From: Bacteroidaceae bacterium
Lineage (GTDB): Bacteria; Bacteroidota; Bacteroidia; Bacteroidales; Bacteroidaceae
Direction: 5' to 3'
Length of the DNA: 64,000 bases
Assembly: GCA_017548165.1 (NCBI GenBank)
Contig: JAFYMW010000115.1
Location: forward strand, 1 to 64,000
Positions 27,007 through 35,289 of this stretch are shown here, one piece after another (positions within the stretch are counted from its first letter, which is position 1; each line of letters begins with the position of its first letter). The notes under the pieces are model-generated. The model was not told the DNA's origin and did no database searches. It saw only the letters and a list, made by a program, of their open reading frames with translations. Both the position numbers and the translations under genes were made by a program.

Positions 27007-30000
27007 ATGAGTAGAAAATTTATCTTATTGCCCATAGCAGTTTTACTGTTGTGGTTATGCCCTAATGAGGCTTTGGCACAAAAGATTACCTTGACTGGCA
27101 AGGTAACGGAGAAGACCAATGGCGAAGCACTGCCTGGTGCCACTGCCGTACTACTGAACCCGAAAGACAGTACTCAGGTTACTGGTGCCGCAACAAACAC
27201 AAGCGGTTGGTTCACCATCTCACCCAAGAAAGGAGGAAAATATATCCTTCGAGTTAGTTATATAGGTTACAAGACCATATACAAAGATTTGACACTACAA
27301 GCAAAAGAAGAAAAGACTAGTGTCGGCCCCATTGTTATGGAAGAAGATGCCAAGTTGATGCAACAAGCCAATGTGGTGGCACGACTAGCACAGGTGGAAA
27401 TGAAGGCGGACACCTTTGTGTTCAATGCCGATGCCTTCCGCTTGCCCGAAGGTGCCGTACTGGAGGAACTGGTAAAGAAGTTGCCCGGCGTGGAGGTAGC
27501 AGAGGATGGTACCATCACACACAACGGCAAGACCATCAAGAGAATCATGGTGGATGGAAAGGAATTCTTCGGAAACGACACCAAGCTGTCCATGAAGAAC
27601 ATCCCCACAAAAATGGTGAAGAACATCAAAGCCTATGACAGACAGAGTGACTACAGCCGTGTGACTGGTATTGACGACGGTGAGGAGGAAGCTGTACTGG
27701 ACTTGACCGTGAAGAAGGGCATGAAAGAAGGCTGGTTGGTGACTTTGGAAGGCGGTTATGGTACACAGGACAGATATACCGGTAGACTGAACGTAATGCG
27801 AATACTGGACGACCTGCAGTTTGCACTCTTTGCAAATACCGACAACTCAAGCAACGGCGGTGGCATCGTGTCGAACCAGATGGGCGGCCTGAACGTAGCA
27901 TGGGAAAACGGCAAGCGCCCCTATGAGGCAGGATTGCTGAAACTGGGCGGTAGCGTAAGAGCAAACCGCTCCTTCCGCGAGAACTACTCAAAGAGCAACT
28001 CGGAGACCTTCCTGCTGGGAGCAAGCAGCACATGGAGCAACTCCATGAGTTCGAGCGAGAGCCTGAATTGGGGATTCAATACCGACCTGTTTGTGGAATG
28101 GATGCCCGACTCCATGACAAACATCATCTTCCGTCCTGCATATTCGCACTCGGAGGGCAGATCGGATTCGGAAAGTCGTTCCGTTACATTTGACGCAGAC
28201 CCATACGAGGAAGGCATGGAAAATCCTCTAACAGAGTTCAACGACTCCATCGATACCGACAACGACGGTATGAATGACCATCAAGTATATGAGGACATAC
28301 TGGTTAACAGCAACGTGAACAACAGCATGTCGCGCAATGCTTCCAACAACGCAAATGGTTCGTTCCAAATAAACCGTCGTTTGGGCAAGCCTGGCAGAAA
28401 CATAACCTTGAACCTGAACGGCAACTACTCCAACTCGGGAAGCAAGTCCTGGAACATATCCGACATCAAATACTATAAGACAGATTCCAGGACCTACACC
28501 AACCGTTTCAACGAAAGTCCAAGCACCAACTGGAACATCAACACACGTCTGAGCTATACCGAACCTCTGACACAGCATATGAACCTGCAAGGTAGCTACC
28601 AGTTCCAGTACCGCTTCTCGGACAGCAACCGTTCCATGTATGACTTGCATAAACTGCTGGACGAGCATCCCGAAATTTCTGGTTACATGCCATTGACTCC
28701 TGAACAGATCTACATGGGATACATCCCTGGACTGGACACTCTGAACTGGTTGCTGAACAGGGAGAACTCGCAGTATGCCACATACAACGAGTACAACCAT
28801 GATGCACAACTCCTGTTGCGTTATACACGCAAGTTTGAGAACGAGCAGGAACTGCGTTTCAACTTCGGTGCATCCTTCCAGCCCCAGACCACGCACATGG
28901 ATTATGAGAAAAACCACATTGACACGACCATTGTGCGCAACATATTCAACTGGGCACCGAGAATACATGCACGCTGGAAGATAAATAAGGGCAGCCAGTT
29001 GCAGTTCCGCTACAACGGACGCATGTCACAACCCAGTATGACCAGTCTGATTGAGGTGATGGACAACAGCAACCCTCAGTATGTGAGCATAGGTAATGCC
29101 GGTCTGGAGAGCAGTTGGACAAACAACGTGAACATGAACTACAATGGTTCGTACACTGAACAGCATATGAACTGGTCGGCAGGTGCTTCGTACTCAACCA
29201 CCGACCGCTCCGTGTCGTCTGCCACAATCTACGATGCAGAAACGGGTAACAGATATAGCCGTCCCATGAACATAGACGGCAACTGGAATACTTCTGCCAA
29301 CATTGGTTTCAACACCGCACTGGATACGGCTAAGCACTTCTCTATGAACCTGCACTCCAACATCCGCTACTCCAACAACGTGGGCTATATATCCTCGGCC
29401 ATGAATGGACTGAAGACACCGGAGACTGTGGAAGACATGCAGGCCCTGTTCAGCAACGCCCTTGCCAACGGGCAGCTTAACAAGGCCACTACAAGGAATC
29501 TTGGCGTGGGGTCCAACCTAAGATTCACCTATCGTACAGAATGGGGTGAGACTGGTTCAATCGAGGTTGGCGTGAACGGTAGTTTCAACTACCAGCATGC
29601 CCGCAACGAGGAGAACACCAAGGCCAATATGGACTCATGGAACTTCAACTACGGAGGCAACTTCACCATCACAGCACCATGGGGTACGACGCTGCGTTCC
29701 GACATCGGTCCCAATTACCGACGCGGCTATGCCGACGCGAGCATGAACACAACAGAACTCATCTGGAACGCCAGTTTGCAACATACCTTCCTGAAGAAGA
29801 AGAACCTCATCGTGAGCGCCCACTGGTATGATATCCTGGGCGAACGCAGCAACATCTCACGTTCTATCTCTGCGACATCACGAACAGACTCGTACACAAA
29901 TGCGATATATTCATACGTAATGCTCCGTGTTTCATACCGTCTGAACCTGCTTGGTGGCAAGGGAGCTCGCGAGGAAAGACGTGGTCCCGAAGGCAGAGGT

Positions 30001-30072
30001 CCTGGCGGTGGCGGAGGTCGCCCCTACGGTCCCCCTCCAGGTGGTATGGGTGGTGGCATGCGCCCATGGTAA
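27007..30072 (+). CDS. Outer-membrane beta-barrel protein with regulatory domain and Gly/Pro tail
   Basis: A 1021-residue outer-membrane protein of the TonB-receptor-like beta-barrel class found singly, without a SusD partner, in Bacteroidales. A signal peptide spans 1-25 (ALA before QKIT). Residues about 28-115 form a carboxypeptidase-regulatory-like Ig domain (GKVTEKTNGEALPGATAVLL), about 130-240 a plug-like segment (LEELVKKLPGVEV, VDGKEFFGND), and about 250-980 alternating beta strands rich in aromatic and Asn/Ser residues. A DTDNDGMND stretch near residue 418 looks like an acidic calcium-binding loop. The last 36 residues are Gly/Pro/Arg-rich, an unusual extension beyond the barrel. A TonB box is not evident. 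Substrate unknown. A 23-bp terminator hairpin follows. Confidence 0.85.
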   Translation: MSRKFILLPIAVLLLWLCPNEALAQKITLTGKVTEKTNGEALPGATAVLLNPKDSTQVTGAATNTSGWFTISPKKGGKYILRVSYIGYKTIYKDLTLQAKEEKTSVGPIVMEEDAKLMQQANVVARLAQVEMKADTFVFNADAFRLPEGAVLEELVKKLPGVEVAEDGTITHNGKTIKRIMVDGKEFFGNDTKLSMKNIPTKMVKNIKAYDRQSDYSRVTGIDDGEEEAVLDLTVKKGMKEGWLVTLEGGYGTQDRYTGRLNVMRILDDLQFALFANTDNSSNGGGIVSNQMGGLNVAWENGKRPYEAGLLKLGGSVRANRSFRENYSKSNSETFLLGASSTWSNSMSSSESLNWGFNTDLFVEWMPDSMTNIIFRPAYSHSEGRSDSESRSVTFDADPYEEGMENPLTEFNDSIDTDNDGMNDHQVYEDILVNSNVNNSMSRNASNNANGSFQINRRLGKPGRNITLNLNGNYSNSGSKSWNISDIKYYKTDSRTYTNRFNESPSTNWNINTRLSYTEPLTQHMNLQGSYQFQYRFSDSNRSMYDLHKLLDEHPEISGYMPLTPEQIYMGYIPGLDTLNWLLNRENSQYATYNEYNHDAQLLLRYTRKFENEQELRFNFGASFQPQTTHMDYEKNHIDTTIVRNIFNWAPRIHARWKINKGSQLQFRYNGRMSQPSMTSLIEVMDNSNPQYVSIGNAGLESSWTNNVNMNYNGSYTEQHMNWSAGASYSTTDRSVSSATIYDAETGNRYSRPMNIDGNWNTSANIGFNTALDTAKHFSMNLHSNIRYSNNVGYISSAMNGLKTPETVEDMQALFSNALANGQLNKATTRNLGVGSNLRFTYRTEWGETGSIEVGVNGSFNYQHARNEENTKANMDSWNFNYGGNFTITAPWGTTLRSDIGPNYRRGYADASMNTTELIWNASLQHTFLKKKNLIVSAHWYDILGERSNISRSISATSRTDSYTNAIYSYVMLRVSYRLNLLGGKGAREERRGPEGRGPGGGGGRPYGPPPGGMGGGMRPW

Positions 30073-30080
30073 AAAGATAG

Positions 30081-30096
30081 GCAATCACAAGATTGC
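30081..30096 (+). other. Small hairpin after the barrel gene
   Basis: GCAATC and GATTGC flank a 4-base loop, directly upstream of the large terminator. It may help clamp the end of the transcript. Confidence 0.3.
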
Positions 30097-30104
30097 CAGC
30101 AATA

Positions 30105-30156
30105 ATAAAAACGATTCAGCCATATGGTCAATCCCATATGGCTGAATCGTTTTTAT
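30105..30156. terminator. Bidirectional terminator, 23-bp perfect stem
   Basis: Arms 30105-30127 and 30134-30156 pair perfectly around the loop TCAATC. The left end is A-rich and the right end T-rich, so it can stop the barrel gene on the plus strand and rsmD on the minus strand, whose stop is at 30171. Confidence 0.92.
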
Positions 30157-30170
30157 ATAGCATGATACTT

Positions 30171-30704
30171 TTACTGGAAGAACGAGAAGTTGACGCTACC
30201 GTAATGACGGTGTTCAACAAAGCGGGGATGCTGACTGAAGTCGTGGTCCCTACCATGCTCGAGAACCAAAAGACCTCCCTCACGCAAAAGATTACGCTCC
30301 AGTATCATATCAGGCAGTTCTGGGATTTCCTTCAACACATAGGGGGGATCGGCAAAGACGAAATCAAACTGTTCACGACATTGTGATATATATTTAAAGA
30401 CATCGCCCTTGACAGGCACAGCTGAGAGGTCTTGCAATTTATCGATAAACTCTTTTATAAACTTGAAGTGCAAGGGATCCTTCTCTATACTGATGACACG
30501 GGAACAACCACGAGAAAGAAGTTCCAACGTAATACTTCCTGTTCCTGCAAAGAGATCCAATGCCACAGGTTCCTTCTCCCAATCAATATAGGAATTAAGC
30601 ACATTAAAAAGATTCTCTTTTGCAAAATCTGTTGTAGGACGCGCCTTGAAAGTTCGTGGTATGTCGAAATGGCGTCCTTTGTATTTACCCGTTATGACAC
30701 GCAT
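30171..30704 (-). CDS. rsmD: 16S rRNA (guanine966-N2)-methyltransferase RsmD
   Basis: A 177-residue SAM-dependent methyltransferase modifying G966 of 16S rRNA. It begins with the family signature MRVITGKYKGR and RPTTDFAKENLFN, has the SAM-binding ALDLFAGTGSITLELLSRG near residue 48, and the catalytic FADPPY near residue 116, the D-P-P-Y of base-amino methyltransferases. The length is normal. It lies 133 bases downstream of the DUF3822 gene on the same strand, a pairing I know from Bacteroidetes genomes. A strong terminator follows. Confidence 0.95.
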   Translation of the reverse strand: MRVITGKYKGRHFDIPRTFKARPTTDFAKENLFNVLNSYIDWEKEPVALDLFAGTGSITLELLSRGCSRVISIEKDPLHFKFIKEFIDKLQDLSAVPVKGDVFKYISQCREQFDFVFADPPYVLKEIPELPDMILERNLLREGGLLVLEHGRDHDFSQHPRFVEHRHYGSVNFSFFQ

Positions 30705-30837
30705 AATGAACGTTTAATGATTAGTGATGGTGGTAGTGGAAAGTTTTATGTTGAGTGTGTAGAGCTTAGAAAATCCATGAAGAAATGTCCAATAATCGTT
30801 GAAGGTTGCCTATTGACTGCTCCCCATCACCCATACT

Positions 30838-31578
30838 CTAAATAGATAGTTGGTGCATATCTACATGTGCCAAATACTGACAAAGGTCTTCGTACAATGT
30901 TTCGTCTGCACCATAAAGAACGCAAGAATCGTGCCATGCGTCCAAAGCAAGTGTCTTCCACACATAAAGTATGAAATAAAGTTTATCTGCATTGCCTGCA
31001 GCACGGAAGACGTTGGCAAAATGCAGATGACCGTGACGGAGAACTATTATCATTATTCCCCCTTCTACTATTACAGCATGTATGCTGACTGGCAATGTGC
31101 TACCCTGTTGCATCTCGGCTACTCGAGAAAGGATAGTTCCATTGAATCCCTGAACAATGGCGCTGGGATAGTGCAATTTTAGAGCATCTGCCACGGATTT
31201 GGGCAAAGTGAATATCTCAACGACATTAAGGGATGGAACAACCTGAAAGAACATATCTTCGGGTCGGGGCGACATGCCACTAAATGTGAGACGATAAACT
31301 GCCAACATATCCTCGCGACGAAACTCGTCTAAGGGAACACGTGTACTTGGCGAGGTGGAATACAACACTACCCTTTCGTAATGACGACCACGAATACGGG
31401 GCAGCTGCAAACCACGAACCAAAGCCTCTGGCAAAGTCTCATCGGGCTGGCAGTGCAAATGTTCCTGCAACAAAAGTTGAGAAGAGCCGAGGCTATATAC
31501 AAGAAAAGAAAATCCATCCGTACAAAGACGGATGGATAGACTATAATTTAATAATGATTTATTCCCAGTTACCGGCAT
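30838..31578 (-). CDS. DUF3822 family protein
   Basis: A 246-residue protein of the DUF3822 family, found in Bacteroidetes next to rsmD and with no known activity. The family start is NYSLSIRLCTDGFSFLVYS, followed by a two-lobed alpha/beta sequence that could adopt an actin/ASKHA-like fold, though I see no clear ATP motif. I use the ATG at 31578 (MPVTGNKSLLNYS), which overlaps the end of the upstream gene by 20 bases; the longer frame adds only ten unlikely residues. The overlap implies translational coupling with the upstream membrane-anchored protein. rsmD follows after 133 bases. Confidence 0.75.
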   Translation of the reverse strand: MPVTGNKSLLNYSLSIRLCTDGFSFLVYSLGSSQLLLQEHLHCQPDETLPEALVRGLQLPRIRGRHYERVVLYSTSPSTRVPLDEFRREDMLAVYRLTFSGMSPRPEDMFFQVVPSLNVVEIFTLPKSVADALKLHYPSAIVQGFNGTILSRVAEMQQGSTLPVSIHAVIVEGGIMIIVLRHGHLHFANVFRAAGNADKLYFILYVWKTLALDAWHDSCVLYGADETLYEDLCQYLAHVDMHQLSI

Positions 31579-32251
31579 TGTTATTCCAACCATTACCAGC
31601 CTCACCAATCTTCAAGCCAGCATACTTACCCATTTCTTCTGCCTCGACCATGGTGTTCTTAATCATTCTGTCGCCGAGTTTGCCCATACCCTTCAGGTAG
31701 CTTGCAATAGGAGCGTTACACTCCATAACCTGAATGATAGAACCACTCTTTGTTGTATTAGGACATGCAACGATTTCAAATGTATCACCAGCAGAGAAAG
31801 GAATATAGCGCAGTGAATCAAAATTGAGGTTGAGACCTTTGTACAAGCTATCCTTCAAAGACACCCAAGTGGTATCACGACGGAAACCTTCAAGCTTATA
31901 TTCGGCAATTGCCTTAGCATCACCGCTATTGATGATGGCTGCAGCCTTAGCTTCAGTAAGACCTTTCTCCATCTGCTCGTCAGAAAGAACACCTTCCTTA
32001 ACGATAACAGGCAACTTACCGTTCTTAACGAAATCAATCAAAACATCCCAATCTGCACAATAAGCACTTTCGGGGTGCTGTTGTTTGTAAGCCTCTTCGG
32101 CATCCTTAATCTGAAGAAGGCGAGCCTTTACCTGAGCCTCACGATAAGCAACCTCTGCATCGAAATCGATGGTGTCCTGAATACTACGCCAGCAGATAAT
32201 TGCCAATAATAATACACACACACCCAAAATTAGATTAATAACTTTTTTCAT
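31559..32251 (-). CDS. Membrane-anchored protein of unknown function, 230 aa
   Basis: I do not recognise a named family. An uncleaved signal anchor is likely: two Lys then a strongly hydrophobic stretch (residues 4-20) ending in ICWRS. A charged coiled segment follows (residues 30-62, EVAYREAQVKARLLQIKDAEEAY), then a soluble domain with LPVIVKEGVLSDEQ, VSLKDSLYKGLNLNFDSLRYIPFSAGDTFEI and a C-terminal tail rich in Gly and Asn. It is probably periplasmic and tethered to the inner membrane. A TAACTTTG box lies upstream on the minus strand (32289-32296). Its 3' end overlaps the DUF3822 gene, so it heads a unit with DUF3822 and rsmD. Confidence 0.65.
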   Translation of the reverse strand: MKKVINLILGVCVLLLAIICWRSIQDTIDFDAEVAYREAQVKARLLQIKDAEEAYKQQHPESAYCADWDVLIDFVKNGKLPVIVKEGVLSDEQMEKGLTEAKAAAIINSGDAKAIAEYKLEGFRRDTTWVSLKDSLYKGLNLNFDSLRYIPFSAGDTFEIVACPNTTKSGSIIQVMECNAPIASYLKGMGKLGDRMIKNTMVEAEEMGKYAGLKIGEAGNGWNNNAGNWE

Positions 32252-32288
32252 GTCTGCTATTTCATTTTATTTTTGTACATTCGCATCG

Positions 32289-32296
32289 CAAAGTTA
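32289..32296 (-). promoter_or_regulatory. -7 box for the anchored-protein/DUF3822/rsmD unit
   Basis: TAACTTTG on the minus strand, 37 bases before the ATG at 32251. No convincing -33 element is seen. Confidence 0.45.
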
Positions 32297-32348
32297 AGAA
32301 AAAGAATCCAACTAACGATATTTTTACTTCTTTTTTTATCAAAGTTTT

Positions 32349-33791
32349 ATGATAAGTGAAGATTTAGGGCTGTTGATAAGAGAAAACTTCGCACATGTTC
32401 CCACAGAAGAGCAGGAATATGTGATAAACTTATGGTGCAAATTTCTTCTCGGACGAAATGAAGATTCACTATTTCTTTTAAAAGGATATGCAGGAACGGG
32501 CAAGACATCGTTGGTTGGAGCATTGGTAAAGACGATGAAGATGCTGAAACAGCGTGTCGTACTACTGGCACCGACAGGTAGAGCTGCAAAAGTGATGGGA
32601 GGATATGCCAATTGTTCTGCTGGCACCATACATCGTCATATATACCGCCAGAAAACATTTGGAGAAGAAAAATACACCGCTGCACCTAATCTGAAAGAAA
32701 ACACCCTGTATATTGTCGACGAAGCATCAATGATTGCCAATGATGGTTTATCGGGCAGTGTCTTTGGCGACGGAAGATTGTTGGACGACTTGATACACTT
32801 TGTATATTCGTGCAACGGCTGCCGACTGATATTGATAGGAGATACAGCACAGTTACCACCTGTAGGAGAAGTAGAATCACCTGCATTGGATATTAGAGAA
32901 CTGAGTGGGTATGGTATGGATGTTATACATGCAGAACTGACACAAGTGGTGAGACAGGTGGATTCATCAGGTATATTGTGGAATGCCACAAAGTTACGTC
33001 AATGTCTGTGTGAGGGGTATGATGTTCCACCCATACGCATAGGCTTTCCCGATGTGATGGTGATTACCGGCAATGATCTATTAGAAAGTCTGGAACAAAG
33101 CTATTGGCAATGCGGTAAGGATGGGACTATTGTGATTACGCGCAGCAACAAAAGGGCCAACGTATACAACATGGGCATACGCAACCGTATCTTTGACTAT
33201 GAATGTGAGTTAGTGGGAGGAGATATGGTGATGGTGGCGAAAAACAAGTATCTTAACGGCAAAGACCTAATTGCCAATGGAGAAATGGCCATAGTACAAC
33301 GTATATATAATGAAAGAGAATTGTACGGTTTCAGATTTGCCGATGCCTCTTTGAAACTTGTTGACAGAGAGGAGAACGATGAAGTCAACGAAAAGAACAG
33401 CAACATAACCGAACTGGACACTGTGGTGCTACTGGATACCCTACATACCGAAGCTCCAGCTCTGAGCAGAGAGCAACAGCAACAGCTTTTTATTAGCGTG
33501 TGCGAAGACTATCCGGAATTAAGAAACAAACGAGATTTGTACAAGGCGGTTAAAGAGGATAAATACTATGGGGCTCTGCAAATAAAATATGCCTATGCAA
33601 TAACGTGCCATAAGGCTCAGGGTGGCCAGTGGGAAGATGTGTATATCGACCAGGGATATGTCACAGAAGATATGCTAACAGAAGACTATATCAGATGGCT
33701 TTACACAGCATTAACCCGAGCAACGAGAAGGGTGTATCTTGTTAACTGGCCAGAGAAGCAAACAGAAAACAAAACGAATATCGTCTGTTAA
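32349..33791 (+). CDS. RecD-like superfamily 1 DNA helicase
   Basis: A 480-residue ATP-dependent helicase of the RecD/Pif1-like SF1B group. Walker A is GYAGTGKTS at residues 46-54, motif Ia LLAPTGRAAKVM near 75, and Walker B Asp124-Glu125-Ala-Ser (VDEAS). Motif III GDTAQLPPVG is near 162, and the C-terminal UvrD-C-2-like motif AYAITCHKAQGGQWEDVYID (near 420) with YTALTRATRRVYLVNW completes the ATPase core. It is shorter than RecD2 and lacks an extended N-terminal domain. No RecB or RecC neighbour is present. It diverges from the anchored-protein gene by 97 bases. Likely a stand-alone repair or replication-fork helicase. Confidence 0.87.
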   Translation: MISEDLGLLIRENFAHVPTEEQEYVINLWCKFLLGRNEDSLFLLKGYAGTGKTSLVGALVKTMKMLKQRVVLLAPTGRAAKVMGGYANCSAGTIHRHIYRQKTFGEEKYTAAPNLKENTLYIVDEASMIANDGLSGSVFGDGRLLDDLIHFVYSCNGCRLILIGDTAQLPPVGEVESPALDIRELSGYGMDVIHAELTQVVRQVDSSGILWNATKLRQCLCEGYDVPPIRIGFPDVMVITGNDLLESLEQSYWQCGKDGTIVITRSNKRANVYNMGIRNRIFDYECELVGGDMVMVAKNKYLNGKDLIANGEMAIVQRIYNERELYGFRFADASLKLVDREENDEVNEKNSNITELDTVVLLDTLHTEAPALSREQQQQLFISVCEDYPELRNKRDLYKAVKEDKYYGALQIKYAYAITCHKAQGGQWEDVYIDQGYVTEDMLTEDYIRWLYTALTRATRRVYLVNWPEKQTENKTNIVC

Positions 33792-33839
33792 ATTTGATTA
33801 AATAGTCATACCACGAGAATAAGCTATTGGATTTTATTG

Positions 33840-33847
33840 TATATTTG
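33840..33847 (+). promoter_or_regulatory. -7 box before the HAD-thioesterase fusion
   Basis: TATATTTG matches TAnnTTTG 32 bases before the ATG at 33880. An A-rich stretch precedes the start, typical of Bacteroidota translation signals. No -33 TTTG is found at the right spacing. Confidence 0.5.
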
Positions 33848-33879
33848 TACATCACTGGAAACAAATAAAACACAAAAAT

Positions 33880-35145
33880 ATGGAATATAAACTTCTTGTT
33901 CTTGATGTTGACGGCACTTTGCTCAACAGCAACCGAGAAATGAGTGAGCGCACCATAAGAACCTTAAAAAAGGTACAGCAAAACGGAGTACGCATAGCAC
34001 TTGCCACTGGACGTCCCACATATGGTGTACTACCTTATGCCAAAGCCATTGACCTGGATTTCAACGATGGATATATTATAAGTTACAATGGTTCCAAAGT
34101 TTTAGAGGCCAGCACTGGCAAGGTACTATTTGAACGTACGATAGACCCCAAAATGGTTCCATACCTGGAGAAACAGGCAGAACGAAGCGGTTGTGTACTG
34201 GCTTTCTACGAGAATGATGAGGTGGTAGCAACAGACACCTCCAATCATCATATCGTTGACGAGGCACAGATGAACAATATGGCGCTACGCCAAGTTGACA
34301 GCATTTCTGAAGCCTTGGAGGGAGTAAAAGACGACCCAAAATTGTGGCCTACGGAAGTTATCCTTGTCAATGATGACGAACAGATGCTGACTGGCCTAGA
34401 GGAGTATCTACAGCGTCACCTTAATGGTGTGATGGACACAATCCATTCCAATCCTTATTATTTGGAAATCGTTGGCTATCAGGTAGGCAAGAGTCATGCT
34501 ATGAGTGCCTTGGTACAGAAACTGGGCATAAGCATGAAAGAAGTCTTGGCCTTTGGTGACGGACATGCAGACATTAACATGCTCCAAATGGCTGGAACTG
34601 GTATAGCTATGGGCAATGCACCGGAAGAGGTGAAACGTTGCGCCGACTACACCACACTGTCCAACGATGAAGATGGTGCTGCCATTGCCATAGAGCGCGC
34701 TTTTGAAGAAGAACACGAAAAGAAGGAAGACGACCAAGAAGTTCCCGTAGATGTTCTGAACGCACAGAATAAGAATACCCTTATGGGAGCATTGGGTATG
34801 CAATATACTTTTGCCAGTCCACATCGAGTAGAGGCAACAATGCCTGTAGACGGCAGAACAAGACAGCCCTTTGGCATCCTGGCAGGAGGAGCATCCTTGG
34901 CTCTGGCAGAAACCCTGGCAGGTCTGGGCAGCATGATTGCATGTAAACCTGGCGAAATGGCTGTGGGAATGCAGGTTTCTGGCAACCATGTGTCAAGTGC
35001 ACACGACGGAGACACAGTACGAGGTGTGGCAACACCAGTTCATCTAGGACGTTCGAGCCATGTATGGAATGTACAGATATTTACATCTACTGGCAAACTA
35101 GTCAGTTCGGTAACAGTGACCAATTCTATTATGCAAAAGAGATAA
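33880..35145 (+). CDS. Cof-type HAD phosphatase fused to a MenI/PaaI-like hotdog thioesterase
   Basis: A 421-residue two-domain protein. Residues 1-273 are a Cof/HAD-IIB phosphatase: nucleophile Asp9 and acid Asp11 in DVDGTL, motif II LATGRP near 41, the Lys in GYQVGKSHAM near 204, and acidic motif GDGHAD at 226-231. A charged linker (about 274-290) leads to a hotdog thioesterase (291-421) closely resembling the 1,4-dihydroxy-2-naphthoyl-CoA thioesterase MenI/YdiI, with EATMPVDGRTRQPFG, Gln329, catalytic Glu344 in ALAETLAG, and His370 in SGNH. The His that precedes GGAS in E. coli YdiI is Ala335 here. The thioesterase part suggests menaquinone synthesis or CoA-ester housekeeping. The partner phosphatase substrate is unknown. 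A terminator follows. Confidence 0.88.
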   Translation: MEYKLLVLDVDGTLLNSNREMSERTIRTLKKVQQNGVRIALATGRPTYGVLPYAKAIDLDFNDGYIISYNGSKVLEASTGKVLFERTIDPKMVPYLEKQAERSGCVLAFYENDEVVATDTSNHHIVDEAQMNNMALRQVDSISEALEGVKDDPKLWPTEVILVNDDEQMLTGLEEYLQRHLNGVMDTIHSNPYYLEIVGYQVGKSHAMSALVQKLGISMKEVLAFGDGHADINMLQMAGTGIAMGNAPEEVKRCADYTTLSNDEDGAAIAIERAFEEEHEKKEDDQEVPVDVLNAQNKNTLMGALGMQYTFASPHRVEATMPVDGRTRQPFGILAGGASLALAETLAGLGSMIACKPGEMAVGMQVSGNHVSSAHDGDTVRGVATPVHLGRSSHVWNVQIFTSTGKLVSSVTVTNSIMQKR

Positions 35146-35195
35146 TAAATGAGAGAGGAGTTACCTGCACAAATAATTGAGCACATTATTAAAAC

Positions 35196-35224
35196 AAATA
35201 ACCCAGGTGCTCCCTGGGTTATTT
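35196..35224. terminator. Bidirectional terminator between the fusion gene and alaS
   Basis: AAATAACCCAGG (35196-35207) and CCTGGGTTATTT (35213-35224) form a perfect 12-bp stem with a 5-base loop. It is T-rich after the stem on the plus strand and, by symmetry, on the minus strand. It serves two convergent genes. Confidence 0.85.
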
Positions 35225-35289
35225 ATTTTGTATAATTATCAACATCTGTTGACTATAGACCTTTGTCTATTAACTTCTTCTACTGTCCG

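Noticed and set aside
28228..28968. 246-codon minus-strand frame inside the barrel gene
   Set aside because: Antisense shadow. The sequence is low in charge, Val/Cys-rich and without family similarity.
20482..30072. Capsule or O-antigen cluster
   Set aside because: Only one initiating transferase and one unusual glycosyltransferase fusion are present. There is no Wzx, Wzy or set of glycosyltransferases, and aroB and the barrel gene are unrelated functions.
27007..30072. SusC/SusD polysaccharide utilisation locus
   Set aside because: No SusD-like lipoprotein, glycosidase or hybrid two-component gene is adjacent, so the barrel protein is treated as a lone outer-membrane protein.
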